A stretch of DNA of 64,000 bases from Anagrus nilaparvatae (GCA_022575985.1 JAKSXM010000007.1:23562501-23626500), one strand, 5' to 3'. Shown: positions 46,022 through 58,100, counted from the first letter of the stretch. Numbers and translations: made by a program. Notes: generated from the sequence alone by a model not told the origin.

Positions 46022-46458
46022 TCAAAGAGCCGATGCTTTGCGTAATTTTTTACCAGAAAATCAGATAAAAGTTAAAAATGATTATTCATTTGAAGCAAAG
46101 CTGGGCAAGCTGGCCATTATGACTTATTGCCATTTTTACTCGAAATGATACATAAGAACATTTTTTATTTTATCGAATAGAACTATAAAAATCTTACAAA
46201 TATTGTATTTTATCTGTAAATGTATTTATTTTTATTTCTTAAAAATCCTATCAAACATCAAGTTCGCATTATATTTGGAAGGTAAGCATATTTTAAATAA
46301 CAAAAATAAGAAAAAAAATAATAATATACCTATAAAGATAAAGGAAAAAATACTTACAAAAGAAAAAAAAATATTTAGAATATAAAAAAGTGATAGATCG
46401 TGATATCATAAGAAACTCTTTTTTTAGGTATATATAATAACGTACATATAAGTATATA

Positions 46459-49066
46459 TGTTACGGTTAGAGTCGAATCCCTGCATAAACTTATAGGTCC
46501 ATCCGGGTAAAACTAACTTTACCGAAGCGGTGTTGGATAAAGTTAGATTCTTAATAATTTTTATCTTTTTAGTTCAGCTAACGCTTGGAGAAACCTAGAT
46601 TTATCCAAGAGCCTTGTATAAAGTCCGTACGTAAACAAGCATAAAAAAATTATTGTATCATATTATTTTATTATGTTACTTACAACTTTATAATAAAATA
46701 AATTTATTGATTTACTTGATCAACAATATAAATATATTTACATTGTAAATAATCAAAATCTAATAAGAAACACGCAAATATTTACTAAATTTTAACCAAT
46801 ATTATTTACGGATTTATTCTTATTTATTTACACATGACCTACTTTGCATTTAAGACGGTTTTTTTGCACTTGCATTTATTGGTTTTGCAACCTTGTTTCT
46901 TGTAATACTAAATGGGTCAATATTTGTGAAGTGTATACAGTTTGGATTTTCGAGTCTCAGAATGTACTCCAAAGTATGTTTGGTCGAAAGTATATATAAA
47001 AAAAATAATTTTCTCCAATGTTTAGCATTTTAGATCCAATCCTCTATTTTTAACAGCGATTTTTGTTTTATTCAATTTTTTGAAATTTTTAATTTTTGAG
47101 AAATTTATGTTCATTAATTTTTCTCGCAAACGCGCACTTTACAATAAAATTTTACATAAGGACACCAATTTTCGTCTTATTTCATTAAATAGTTTCTAAG
47201 ATATCCCATTTTAAAGATAAAGATTAAAATTGCCTTTTTTTAAAAAACCCTAAAAATGGGACTCTGACTTTAATTATCATATCTGTTAAACAAATAATTA
47301 TAAAAAGACGAGTAAAAATTTTTTGGAAACTAAGGGCTTGTAAAAAGTTTTTGAGACCTATAGAACTCGTTTCTTTTAAAAATTAGAATTTTGGCAGCAA
47401 TTTAAAAATTGGTCATTTTTGGGTAAGAATAGGGATTTGGTTTATTGACTATCGCCATGAGAGAATTAACAACAAATAAATGTGGTGTACGGTAAATAAA
47501 TGTTGATATGTATACCGAAAAAATAAGACCAATTGGAAGTATTTTGGTTAGCTGGCGAGGTTGCAGCTTTGTATTAAAGATTATGAAAAAAAATCCTATT
47601 TTATAACATTGTTGTATTTTGTAGCTATTCTATCTTATTTTCAATTTTCCGAATTTTCTAGTTACCTAATGAAAATTTTGACGAAATTTTCGGATTCCTC
47701 AAGAAATTTTACAAAAAACCCCCTTTTTGGAAAAGTTTTGGATGTTTCCGTAACACTATAGAAATAAAAGAAATAGCAAACTACTAAATAACTACAAAAT
47801 ACCACAATGTTATCAAATAGGATTTTTTTGTAATCTTTAATACAAAGCTGCAAACTTGCCAGTTAACCAAAATACTTCCAATTGGTCTCATTTTTTTGGT
47901 ATAAGTGTCACCGTTCAGTTACCGTACACTGCAATTATTTGTCGGTAAATCTCTCATGCCGATAGCCAATAAACCAAATCCCTATTCCTACCCAAAAATG
48001 ACCAATTTTAAAATTGCTGCCAAAATTCTAATTTTTAAAAGAAACGAGTTCTATAGGCCTCAAAAATTTTTTACAAGCCCTTAGTTTCCAAAAAATTTTT
48101 ACTCGTCTTTTTATAATTATTTGTTAAACAGATATGATAATTAAAGTCAGAGTCCCATTTTTAGGGTTTTTTAAAAAAAGTCAATTTTAATCTTTATCTT
48201 TAAAATGGGATATCTTAGAAACTATTTAATGAAATAAGACGAAAATTGGTGTCCTTATGTAAAATTTTCCGCTAAATCCGAATTTTCAGTCAGATTTTCA
48301 TTTGGTCACGTGACTTGGCGGAAAATTCAAAATTTGTGAAAAATGATTTTTTAAAAATCGCTATTTTTCAATTTTAGTGCTTTTAAAATAAATTTACCCA
48401 AAAAAATGATTTCATATGCTGAAAGTATATGAAAAAACCTACAATTTGAGACCAACAGGATGAAAATTGAGCTGTCTGCAGCTGAGGCATATAAGCTAGA
48501 AAAGGCAAAGCAAGAAAGTTGATTTTCTCGCGCATGCGCAGTTCAAAAAAAAATTTGGACCCCAGAATCGAATTCTACGGGAAATTTCCTATGGGGTACT
48601 AAAAGGAAAAAAAATTTTATTGTAAAGTGCGCGTTTGCGAGAAAAATTAATGAACATAAATTTCTCAAAAATTAAAAATTTCAAAAAATTGAAAAAAACA
48701 AAAATCGCTGTAAAAAATATAGGATTGGATCTAAAAAGCTAAAAATTGGGGAAAATTATTTTTTTTATATATACTTTTGACCAAACATACTTTGGAGTAC
48801 ATTTCGAGACCCCCCCATGCAAAGTCATATACAGTTCACAAATATTGACCCAAATATTTTTAACAGGAATATTTTTGCAAATATAAATAAATAATTTATA
48901 GTACATTTGTTTTTTTTATTCAAAAAATTATTTGATTATAATATTATGTTAGGTAACATAAAAAAATAAAATGGCAAAATTTTTTTTGTATACTAATCTA
49001 ACTTTATCCAACACCTTTATCTGGATAGACCTAGGTTTATCCAGCGATCGGACTTTATCCGTAACA
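46459..49066. mobile_element. 2.6-kb palindromic element with GGATAAA-rich ends
   Basis: The termini TGTTACGG (46459) and CCGTAACA (49066) are followed inwards by GGATAAAG-type words: TGTTGGATAAAGTTAGAT on the left and its reverse complement ATCTAACTTTATCCAACACC on the right. Most of the interior is an inverted repeat centred near 47715. Words such as TTTGGAGTACATT, GTTTGCGAGAAAAATTAATG and GGGACTCTGACTTTAATTAT recur in inverse order. The right arm has about 340 extra bases (about 48266-48605) missing from the left. Open frames near 47561-47853 are the same palindromic sequence read from both arms and are not genes. A Helitron starts at its right edge. Confidence 0.7.
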
Positions 49067-50629
49067 TCCTATATATATATATAAATCTTTAATTATGTGT
49101 GTGTGTGTGTCCGAACGCGATAAACGAGAACACGATAAAAGCTACAGACATGGCGTTTACGGCAAAAGACGGCAAAAATTATGGGTCAAAACATAGGCTA
49201 GGTTTTATTTCGATTGATAACGACAAAAAATTTTTATGTTGAAAAAACTGAATTTCCAAGAAAAAAATTTTTATCAAATTTTCAAAAAAAACCAAAAAAA
49301 CGGAAAACCGAGGGAAAATTTTACTATAAAAAAGAATTTTATTCGATTCGGGCATATTTTTTACGTATCTACCTAAATTTTCAAGCTAATCGGCTGGATC
49401 TGTCAAAAGTTACAATCATTTTTCAAAAATTTTAAAAGTTTAGGACTAATCCTATATATATATAAATCTTTAATTATGTGTGTGTGTGTGTCCGAACGCG
49501 ATAAACGAGAACACGATAAAAGCTACAGACATGGCGTTTACGGCAAAAGACGGCAAAAATTATGGGTCAAAACATAGGCTAGGTTTTATTTCGATTGATA
49601 ACGACAAAAAATTTTTATGTTGAAAAAACTGAATTTCCAAGAAAAAAATTTTTATCAAATTTTCAAAAAAAACCAAAAAAACGGAAAACCGAGGAAAAAT
49701 TTTACTATAAAAAAGAATTTTATTCGATTCGGGCATATTTTTTACGTATCCACCTAAATTTTCAAGCTAATCGGCTGGATCTGTCAAAAGTTACAATCAT
49801 TTTTCAAAAATTTTAAAAGTTTAGGACTAATCCTATCCTATCCTATATCCTATATCCTATATCCTATATCCTATATATATATATAAATCTTTAATTATGT
49901 GTGTGTGTGTGTGTCCGAACGCGATAAACGAGAACACGATAAAAGCTACAGACATGGCGTTTACGGCAAAAGACGGCAAAAATTATGGGTCAAAACATAG
50001 GCTAGGTTTTATTTCGATTGATAACGACAAAAAATTTTTATGTTGAAAAAACTGAATTTCCAAGAAAAAAATTTTTATCAAATTTTCAAAAAAAACCAAA
50101 AAAACGGAAAACCGAGGGAAAATTTTACTATAAAAAAGAATTTTATTCGATTCGGGCATATTTTTTACGTATCTACCTAAATTTTCAAGCTAATCGGCTG
50201 GATCTGTCAAAAGTTACAATCATTTTTCAAAAATTTTAAAAGTTTAGGACTAATATTATATATATTCGTAATTCTTACCGGTTACTAATTTAGTACCTCA
50301 ATAGAGTAATTTACAGAAACTTGTACAGGTATTATCAGGGTGAATCCTAGAATTGGTAGTTGAGGGAAGCAACTGCCATTTGCGGATCCTAGGGAAGGGT
50401 AATCAAGCTTTGTATCGCTGATCACTAAATATCCGCCTGAGCTCCAACGTCCGTGATTTTTATGATTCAGTAAATTTTAGATAATAATTCGGGTAAAAAA
50501 AAGTAGTTTACAAAATATTGAGTAAGCTAAAACAACATATCTTTGTGAAAAATCAAGTTGCAGGGGTCCAGGGGGGCGCAGCCCCCTTGGCGGTTGCCGA
50601 GGTGAGCGAAGCGAGCCGGAGGCAGCTAG
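49067..50629 (+). mobile_element. Non-autonomous Helitron with triplicated 5' region
   Basis: It begins TCCTATATATAT after an A and ends CTAG (50626-50629) before a T, the Helitron A/T insertion pattern. GC-rich sequence with hairpin potential precedes the end (GGGGGGCGCAGCCCCC at about 50572-50587, GAGCGAAGCGAGCC). The 5' segment (AT run, GTGTGTGTGTCCGAACGCG, then about 330 bases) is present three times in tandem, starting at 49067, 49450 and 49869, nearly identical. A TCCTATA microsatellite separates copies 2 and 3. The three 73-codon open frames at 49214, 49595 and 50018 are this repeat and are not thought to be coding. There is no Rep/helicase. Confidence 0.7.
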
Positions 50630-51738
50630 TATATAAATATATACTATAGAAAGATATGGGATCCTTTAAATTATGCAGACTGCGTGAAATTATTGATTCG
50701 ACGTTTTTGCTTTTCCTCCTTTTTCGTCTGATGATATGATGATAAGTTTCACGATATACTTATGGATGAAAGAAATGTATAGAGTTATATGTCATTCAAT
50801 ATTTATTTACATTTATATGAATTTCCTCAATATTTTCATATACTTAAATTCTTTATACTTTAATTCCATATTAAAAATATAAATAACATATAATTTTAAA
50901 GTACATTTTTGTTTCTATATATGAACCTAAAGTTGCATGTAAAGTTGGAAAAAACTAAGCACTACATGCGCAATTTAAGACTCATCCAAATTTTAACCCA
51001 TTACTCCTCATGAGCCCACTGTGTGACATGAAACCTATAAGTTTTTAAAAACTTTTAATTTGCTTGTCCCTTTTCAATTCTTGATTTGAAAGGTATAATA
51101 ATTTATAGACAGAGTACCAATTATAGAAATTTATAAAAAATATTTATACTTTTAGGACCGTATTTAAAAAAAAATTTGAGAAAATTAAACAAGTAAAAAT
51201 TTTTTTGAAACTTAGAGCAAAAACAAAAATTTTAAGACCTTTAAAACCTATTTTCATAAAAAAATTGCAATTTCGGCAAAAATTTTAAACTTTTATTTTT
51301 GCCAATAATTGACATTTCAATATTTTTTTTTATAAATACTAAATTCACAATTTTGAATCTTAAACTTATAGTCCTCACAATATGGACCCCGAGGAGTGTA
51401 ACAAACTACTTTTCTGTCTTAAAAAGTCATTTTTTTGAGAATCATTTCTCTCAAACTTTGCAAGGCTAGCGATTCTTGAGTGTAAGCAAGTAAGGCTAAG
51501 ATGGATTTATCAGCGTTTTTGTTAATAAAAAAATTTTAATTTTTTTAACAAATCAGATATTTTTAGAACTTTTTTATTTTTTGATTTGACAAACTTGACA
51601 AGCATAATTTCACCTATGCATTTGCGAGAAAATGTTGAGTGTAGATATAAATTGCGTATGTAAGCGAATTATGAGAAAAACTTATTGAAGAATCGATTGC
51701 TCAACCTATAACACTGTATTTTAGCAATAATAAATAAA
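50630..51738. other. Non-coding stretch
   Basis: No gene is seen. The part from about 51030 to 51330 resembles the arm of the palindromic element at 46459-49066 (AAATTTTTTTGAAACTTAGAG, TTGCAATTTCGGCAAAAATT), so it may be a degenerate solo arm. Confidence 0.35.
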
Positions 51739-52198
51739 TAGTAACGGGACAGCTGGTGCAGCTCAAGATTTGATATCGGGACCTGATTTATTGAGCATCT
51801 CTAATGATGGCATCCTAAGAATGGAGCTAGCTGATGACTGTTTCATGATAGGGTACGCGTTACGCAAAAGACATTGCCTTCGTAATCCTCGACAGTAATG
51901 TGCATCATCGCAAAAAAGCTTAAGCGTCTGCATGTTGCAAACAAGCTTATCTGAATGGCCGAAAGGCTAGTAACCGGAAGTTACTAATGTCCGTAATCCA
52001 CTCCATACTATTGTATGGAGCAGAAATCTGGACGGAGGCGCTAGATACAGACGTTTATGCTTAATAAGAGTACAGAAGAAAGGTGCCCTAATGTTTGCCT
52101 GCACATACAGAACTTTCTCTGAAGCGTCAGTTCTTGTGATCGCTGGAATAATTAAATTCATCCCAATTAAGCTTCATAAACGACAAAAAGAATGCTGA
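51739..52198 (+). pseudogene. R1-like non-LTR retrotransposon reverse transcriptase fragment 2
   Basis: Three frames together recover an R1-clade sequence. First GAAQDLISGPDLLSIS and NDGILRMELADD, then YAKDIAFVILDSN (in place of a YADD block), then RKLLMSVIHSILLYGAEIWT, then RVQKKGALMFACTYRTFSEA, SVLVIAGIIKF and a stop at 52196-52198. The order palm, then thumb-like region, then Y-G-A-E-I-W and the R-T-x-S-E block is typical of R1 elements. Frameshifts and stops lie between the blocks, and the catalytic Asp pair appears altered to AKD. It is a dead copy, distinct in sequence from the fragment at 16088-16500. Confidence 0.75.
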
Positions 52199-52484
52199 AA
52201 CATTAATAACACAGGCCCACAAAAAAAGTCGAAATTCAGAAGGTAGACCTGACTGATTATACGTTTTTTGGTATTCTAAAACCACATTTGCCATAAAAAA
52301 TTTGATTTTATTGTCCAGTTTGCCTCTAGTTATCCCCTGTATACTGATGGGAGGGGGGGTTAAAAATAAGTTTTGTAGAAAAATTTAAAATTAGTTCATA
52401 TTCTTAGATATTTTGGTGTAAAAAAACTGAAAATATATATGCGAACTGTTTTCGAATTCCATATCAGCCCAAAATTTAAAATAT

Positions 52485-52925
52485 TTAAGCAAACTTATTT
52501 TCAACGCCCGTTTGAGCCCCTAACAAATGTTTAACTACACTTTTGAAACTTTTCCAAGCATTTTTCTCTTTATTTTCGATGCATTTTATGAATTCAGTAT
52601 CTCGAAAAAGTTTTCGAATTTCAGGACCATCACAACACCTCCTATAATCTTAGCATCTGTTTTTTCGGGAATTTTTTCTGGATATACTTATGGATATACT
52701 GTCTCACTCACTTGCTTATCTAATGCTTTGACGAACAGCTTCATTAAACCAAGTTTTATGTGGAGAGGAGGGAGAAGCACATTGTGTGGAGGTACTAAGG
52801 GTTTATGGATGATGTTTGTGGTACTTGGAGTTAAGGAGCTTCTAACAGACCATTCCTTATTTGTATAATGATTCGGGCGATCGTGACGTATGTTCCACAT
52901 ACAAAAAAGCATGAATACTTAGTAA
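52485..52925 (-). pseudogene. Relic of an unnamed repetitive arthropod protein family
   Basis: On the minus strand, 52912 downwards reads FCMWNIRHDRPNHYTNKEW, then VLLPPLHIKLGLMKLFVKAL. After a frame change it gives GPEIRKLFRDTEFIKC and AWKSFKSVVKHLLGAQ, ending at TAA (52485-52487). I recognise the LPPLHIKLGLMK...FVKAL and GP-x-IR-x-L blocks from a multicopy, transposon-like protein family found in many arthropod and cnidarian genomes. I cannot name it. Frameshifts mean it is non-functional. A plus-strand open frame over 52527-52868 is its shadow. Confidence 0.55.
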
Positions 52926-53035
52926 ACCCCGATTGTTGGCAAATATGTTTTTAGAATACTAAAAAAAGGTATAGTCAATCAGATCTAATTTCTGGGTTTC
53001 AACTTTTTTTTTATGGGCCGGTGTAATCAATCTCC

Positions 53036-53340
53036 TACGGTTTTAACGGCAGACTTAGAAATATTTACAACGGTTAAAGACCGCAGACGATTCTCGGACG
53101 ATTCATTGAGTACTTTTTGCACGGTTAATAACCACGATTTAAAACGGTAGATATGTTTGTAAGCTTTTTCCACGGTTCAACACAGCAGGAACTTATATAT
53201 TTATTTTCCTACGGTTAGAAATGGCTGAAGCATTAATTTATGGCTAGACATTGATCTGGCCTACCATGACAAAGTAAAATTCTTCTCAGGTACTGTTAAA
53301 GACGGTTGAATTTTGTTAACCGTTAGAGACGATTGCCGTG
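53036..53340. repeat. Degenerate ACGGTTA tandem repeat
   Basis: The word ACGGTT or its near variants starts at least six irregular units (CTACGGTTTTAACGGCAG, CAACGGTTAAAGACCGCAG, GCACGGTTAATAACC, CCACGGTTCAACACAGCAG, CTACGGTTAGAAATGGC, GACGGTTGAATTTTG). It finishes with inverted forms (GTTAACCGTTAGAGACG, GCCGTG). Spacing is roughly 30-60 bases. No open frame. Confidence 0.5.
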
Positions 53341-53854
53341 AAAAATACTTTTTTCGGATAGACATTGCCCTATGTATCAATTTTAAAAAAATGGAATTAA
53401 AAAGGAGTTTAAAATTCTTTTATATATTATATGTTAAAAAAACCTAATAAAAGCTACTCTGCTATACCAACACAATAAATTTAATCTTCTAATTTAATTT
53501 TGATTTCAAATATTCTAAAGACTTTAAATTATGCTATCAGATATTGAATTATTATTAAATGCAAAAATGGTGTTCGAGATGCTTGGGCAAAATGCTTATG
53601 AACAATGCAACTTAAGACTCTTAAAAATCATTTGTAAAATTTTCTCCAATCACGTGTGTAAAAAAAAATTGAGGCTGTAGATTGAATTTGAAGATCAAAT
53701 GCCTCTCTAAAAATTAAAAAACATTCCAACGTAATAAGTCCATTTTCGATAGATCAATCCATATAAACAATTTAGAACACATTTTCACATAAGTTTTGAA
53801 AGCTTGTAAATTCTAAACATTATTATTAAAAGTATAAAATAGCAACTGTAACTA
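53341..53854. other. AT-rich non-coding stretch
   Basis: I see nothing recognisable here. Confidence 0.4.
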
Positions 53855-55141
53855 CACGGCCAGGCTGCTTTGCTTGAATATTCAAGCATTTTCAAGCTAT
53901 TCAAGCAAATTGCTTTAATTTTCAAGCAGTTTGCTTGAATTTTCAAGCTAAAAGTATAGCTGCTTGAAAATTCAAGCAAATTGCTTGAATATTCAAGCAA
54001 TCAATTAAAACAGATAAAAAAGACTGTAAGAAAGCTTAAATTTTGTTCCCCTCCCTTTTTTTTAAGAGTTATTTGTTTTTATTAAATTTTATAATTTAGT
54101 GATAAATTTAAAAAAAACAAAATTAATATTATTTATTATGTGTCTAGCAAGGGGAGTTTAATACATTTGGAACACCAAATTTTATTATGTTGAAAAAACA
54201 TGTCGACCACCCTTCGTTCATTCCAATGGGTCTTCTGGGCCTAGAAACGCAGGGCACAATGTTACGAAATAGGGTTTTTTGGTAATTTTCAAAGAAACGC
54301 TAAAACCTCACAAGTTAACCAAAACTCTTCTGGTTGGTCTCATTTTTTTGGTGTAAAGTCAACTTTCAAACGCCGTAAACCGCAATTTTTATCACTAATT
54401 TTCTCATCAATGAAGCCAATTAACCAAATGGCCATTTTTCGCTAATCGTAATTTCTGACAAAAAGGGTTTTATATGTCTCGAAAAATTTCTACAAGCTTC
54501 TAGTTTTCAAAAATTCTTTACTCGTCTCATTTCCTTGAGTCGTTTTTAAGAATTAAAAAAATGATACCAATTAGAGTTTTGGTTAACTTGCGAAGTTTCA
54601 GCGTTTCATTAAAAATTACCAAAAAACCCTATTTTGTAACATTGAGCCCTGCACTTTTAGGCCCAGGATGCCCATTGGGATGAACGAAGGGTGGTCGACA
54701 TGTTTTTTCAACATAATAAACTCATCCATAACAATTTGGTGTAATTTGGTGTTCCATTGAACTCCCCTTGCTAGACACATAATAAATAATATTAATTTTG
54801 TTTTTTTTAAATTTATCACTAAATTATAAAATTTAATAAAAACAAATAACTCTTATAAAAAAGGGGGGGAACAAAATTTAAGCTTTCCTACAGTCTTTTT
54901 TATCTGTTTTAATTGATTGCTTGAATATTCAAGCAATTTGCTTGAATTTTCAAGCATTTGCTTGAATTTTCAAGCATTTGCTTGAATTTTCAAGCAGTTT
55001 GCTTGAATTTTCAAGCAGCTATACTTTTTGCTTGAATATTCAAGCATTTGCTTGAAAATTAAAGCAATTTGCTTGAATTGCTTGAAATTTCAAGCAAGTC
55101 AAGCAAATGTTTGAATATTCAAGCAAAGCAGCCTGGCCGTG
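53855..55141. mobile_element. Foldback element FB2 with arms of CAAGC/GCTTG palindromes
   Basis: The termini CACGGCCAGGCTGCTTTGC and GCAAAGCAGCCTGGCCGTG are perfect inverted repeats with TA on both sides (53853-53854 and 55142-55143). The arms (about 53870-54000 and 54918-55133) are tandem GCTTGAATATTCAAGC and CAAGCAAATTGCTTG-like words, each self-complementary. The right arm has more units than the left. The interior (54010-54910) is itself one inverted repeat centred near 54450, so the whole element can fold into a single hairpin. No transposase is present. Confidence 0.8.
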
Positions 55142-55143
55142 TA

Positions 55144-58100
55144 TTAAAAACTTTTTCTATTCCTTTTTGCTTTGTTTTCTATTGAAATACACATGGTTAG
55201 ATTAAACATAAAAGCAATATATTGGTTTACGCAAACATATTAATCAAATAAAGAGAGAATATTCGATCAGCTTGTCAGATCCCGCGAGGTCCATAAAAAT
55301 ATAAATAACCTGTTTTACCCTACTATATATATATATATAATTATAAACAAGTACAGAAAGAGTGTGCCCTGAAGCTCGACGTAAACAAATTCGTCTGTAT
55401 CGCTATTGCTCTTTTCTCTCAGCCTTCCATGTATATTTTCCCCTTTTTCGCGTAACTTTGTAGACTCGTAATTTCCCGAAACGACGTCTATTTGTAATTT
55501 GGCTATTTTATACGAGAATGAAGAAAAGGTGAATAAGAAAGGGAAGTTAAAGTAGCTAAATATATATATATATATAATACGCAAAAAGCATGAAAGTATA
55601 TTTACGTAGGTTTCATTTTCTGAGTAAATTTTAGCCTTACGCGGTTTATTGTAATTTGTCTGGTTTCTTTGATAAAACTGTGCAAATTACATTTTGCCTT
55701 TTTCAAGTCTCAAGGTTTATTGACCGTCGACGATGAATCCGTATTTATTCTTTACGTTCAATATATATATATATATACATGCTTTTCTATCAGAGATATA
55801 TACCCTTATATTACGAATATATATAATAATCTAAAAATTTAAAACTCGCGAACTAAGAAGGGATTTCATTTTAAGCTATTCGTTGAGACCAATTTCCAAT
55901 ATCCCTAAATCCCTTACGTCTTTTCGCTTCCAGACATTATCCTATTTCGAATATATTCTTACCTTAAATATATATATTGAAGAAAATTATATTTATATCT
56001 ATATGTATATTTTCTTGAGATTAAAAAAACTTAAAAAAAAAAAGATTCTTCGACGATTTTTAGATATTGGATTCACGAGCAGCAGGTACATTTTATGCAT
56101 ATAAAAAAGTATATGAAAAATTAAACAATTAAAAATTAAACAAAAATTTTCCTTTACACATTTTTGTATACAAAAATAAAAAAAAATAAAAGGTAAAAAT
56201 ATACACGCATACAAAAAATTAGTAAATATAACTAAAATTACGATGTTTTTTACTAAAATCAGTTTGGTTAAAAGTCACTATAAATTATTAGTAAAATTCA
56301 CTAATAAAATTTGTTTATAAAACTAAAACCTCAATTTTTTTAGTAAAATTTACTTATTTTTTGGTTATATTTACAAATCTGTATTAATTTGTTTTTACTA
56401 CATTTGTATAGGTTAATTTTACTATTCTTTTTTTTGCGTGTATACTTTACTTAAAGTTACATCATAATTTTTTTCTATGAATCAATTATATTTTGCGCAA
56501 ACTCATGCTATTTTAAATAAACTTTTGAGCCACTGCGTAAAATGTTAAATGGAAAATACTATTTTTTATAAATGTGTGCACTGATTTTTATATCAAAAGC
56601 ATGGATACTCAAAATTCACCAACAAGGCTCGTAAAATAGATTCAGTTTATTGAAGTTTTAATAGTATATGGCTATTAACCACACGTATAAGTATAAAATT
56701 CCACTTATACGTATCCCAAAGTAGACTCAATTTAGGCCTCGTAAAAGTAGAGCTATTATAGGAACCTTATCTAGGTATACTTTAAACGATTTTTTTTTTT
56801 CATTTAAATGATTTAAAATTTTTTGAAATTAAAAAAAAATTTTTAAATAAATTATTTACTCTTTTGAAATGTGAGTACAGTAGCATCATGGGATTCAAAA
56901 ATTTTTTTGAACTTTTCTTTACTTTTTATATCATTTTCAACCATTTAAAAGGAAAAAAAACCCGATAGCAACTACCAGAATTTTGGTCCGGTTTCAGTGG
57001 CAAAAAAGATTTTTTTTTCTTTTAGATGGTTGCAAATTATACGTCATGATGGGACTTGGAAAAAGGCTTAATCATGTATAAAAAATATTTTATTTTAATA
57101 TGAGCTAAAATGAATAAACCAAGCTTTTTCTATAAGCAATAATTCTAAAATAATCCAGATTCTCAGGTATATATAGAGACGTAGTATTTCTCTTCATTAC
57201 TTAAATTAGTAAATTTTCCTAAATATTTTTTCAACGTTATAATTTTTACTTTTTGGTAATATAATACGCATTTGATAAAAAAAATAGAGAAAAAAGAAAT
57301 TAAATTGTAATTTGAAACAGAAAATTTGATTTTTTGAGAAAAAGGGAGCAAAAGAAAAGTACATTTTTAATAATCAAACAATTAATGTAAATAAAACATA
57401 ACAGCATGTTATTGTATCCGGATAAAATATAATACATAAGAAGGAAAAAGTGTATTTTTGATATTTGATATACAAAATGTAAAAAAATTTAGGGTGAAAA
57501 AAAAATAATAACCTATAATTTAGGTACATGTAATTAGAAATTTGAACTTTTATAAATATAAATATCTATCTATGTCTAACAGGATACACATCAATTATTA
57601 TACTTTTTTAATTCCCTCTCAAATTAAGATGTTGAAAGTATTCATTTTATTAATTCAAATTTATATTTTTTTACGTTAATTGAAAAAATGCATATCAATG
57701 TTTTTTTTAAAGTTTTTCAAAATTTATATTCATTGATGATTATAATTATCCGGAAAAGATTTATGGAATTTTATGTTTGACATATAATCCATAATGATTT
57801 ATAATTGAAATTTCATTATTTATGCTTTTAGCTATTATAGGGTTCAGTAAATTTATTTTCAAAAAAAAAATTTTAACAGTTAAATAAATTTAAATATTTA
57901 TAGAAAAATAAATTTAATTAATCTTTTATAATTAATGAATTTACTATCGATAAATTAGTCAACAGTTAATTAATAATTATCTCATGGAATTTTTTGTTGT
58001 TTGGAAAACATAGAATTCAATTTATCATTTAATAAACAATAGCTTATATATCTTGGGTATAAGGATCATTGAATGAATAAATGGTCATCATGGCCTTGTG

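Noticed and set aside
47561..47853. Two opposite-strand open frames starting MQLCIKDY
   Set aside because: They are the same sequence read from the two arms of a palindrome and diverge after the arm centre.
49214..50239. Three near-identical 73-codon open frames as a small gene family
   Set aside because: They are the tandem 5' units of the Helitron. The conserved block extends well beyond the frames into non-coding microsatellite, so conservation comes from recent duplication, not coding.
52527..52868. 113-codon plus-strand frame with hydrophobic segments as a membrane protein
   Set aside because: The minus strand of the same bases carries recognisable protein-family blocks, so the plus-strand frame is a shadow.
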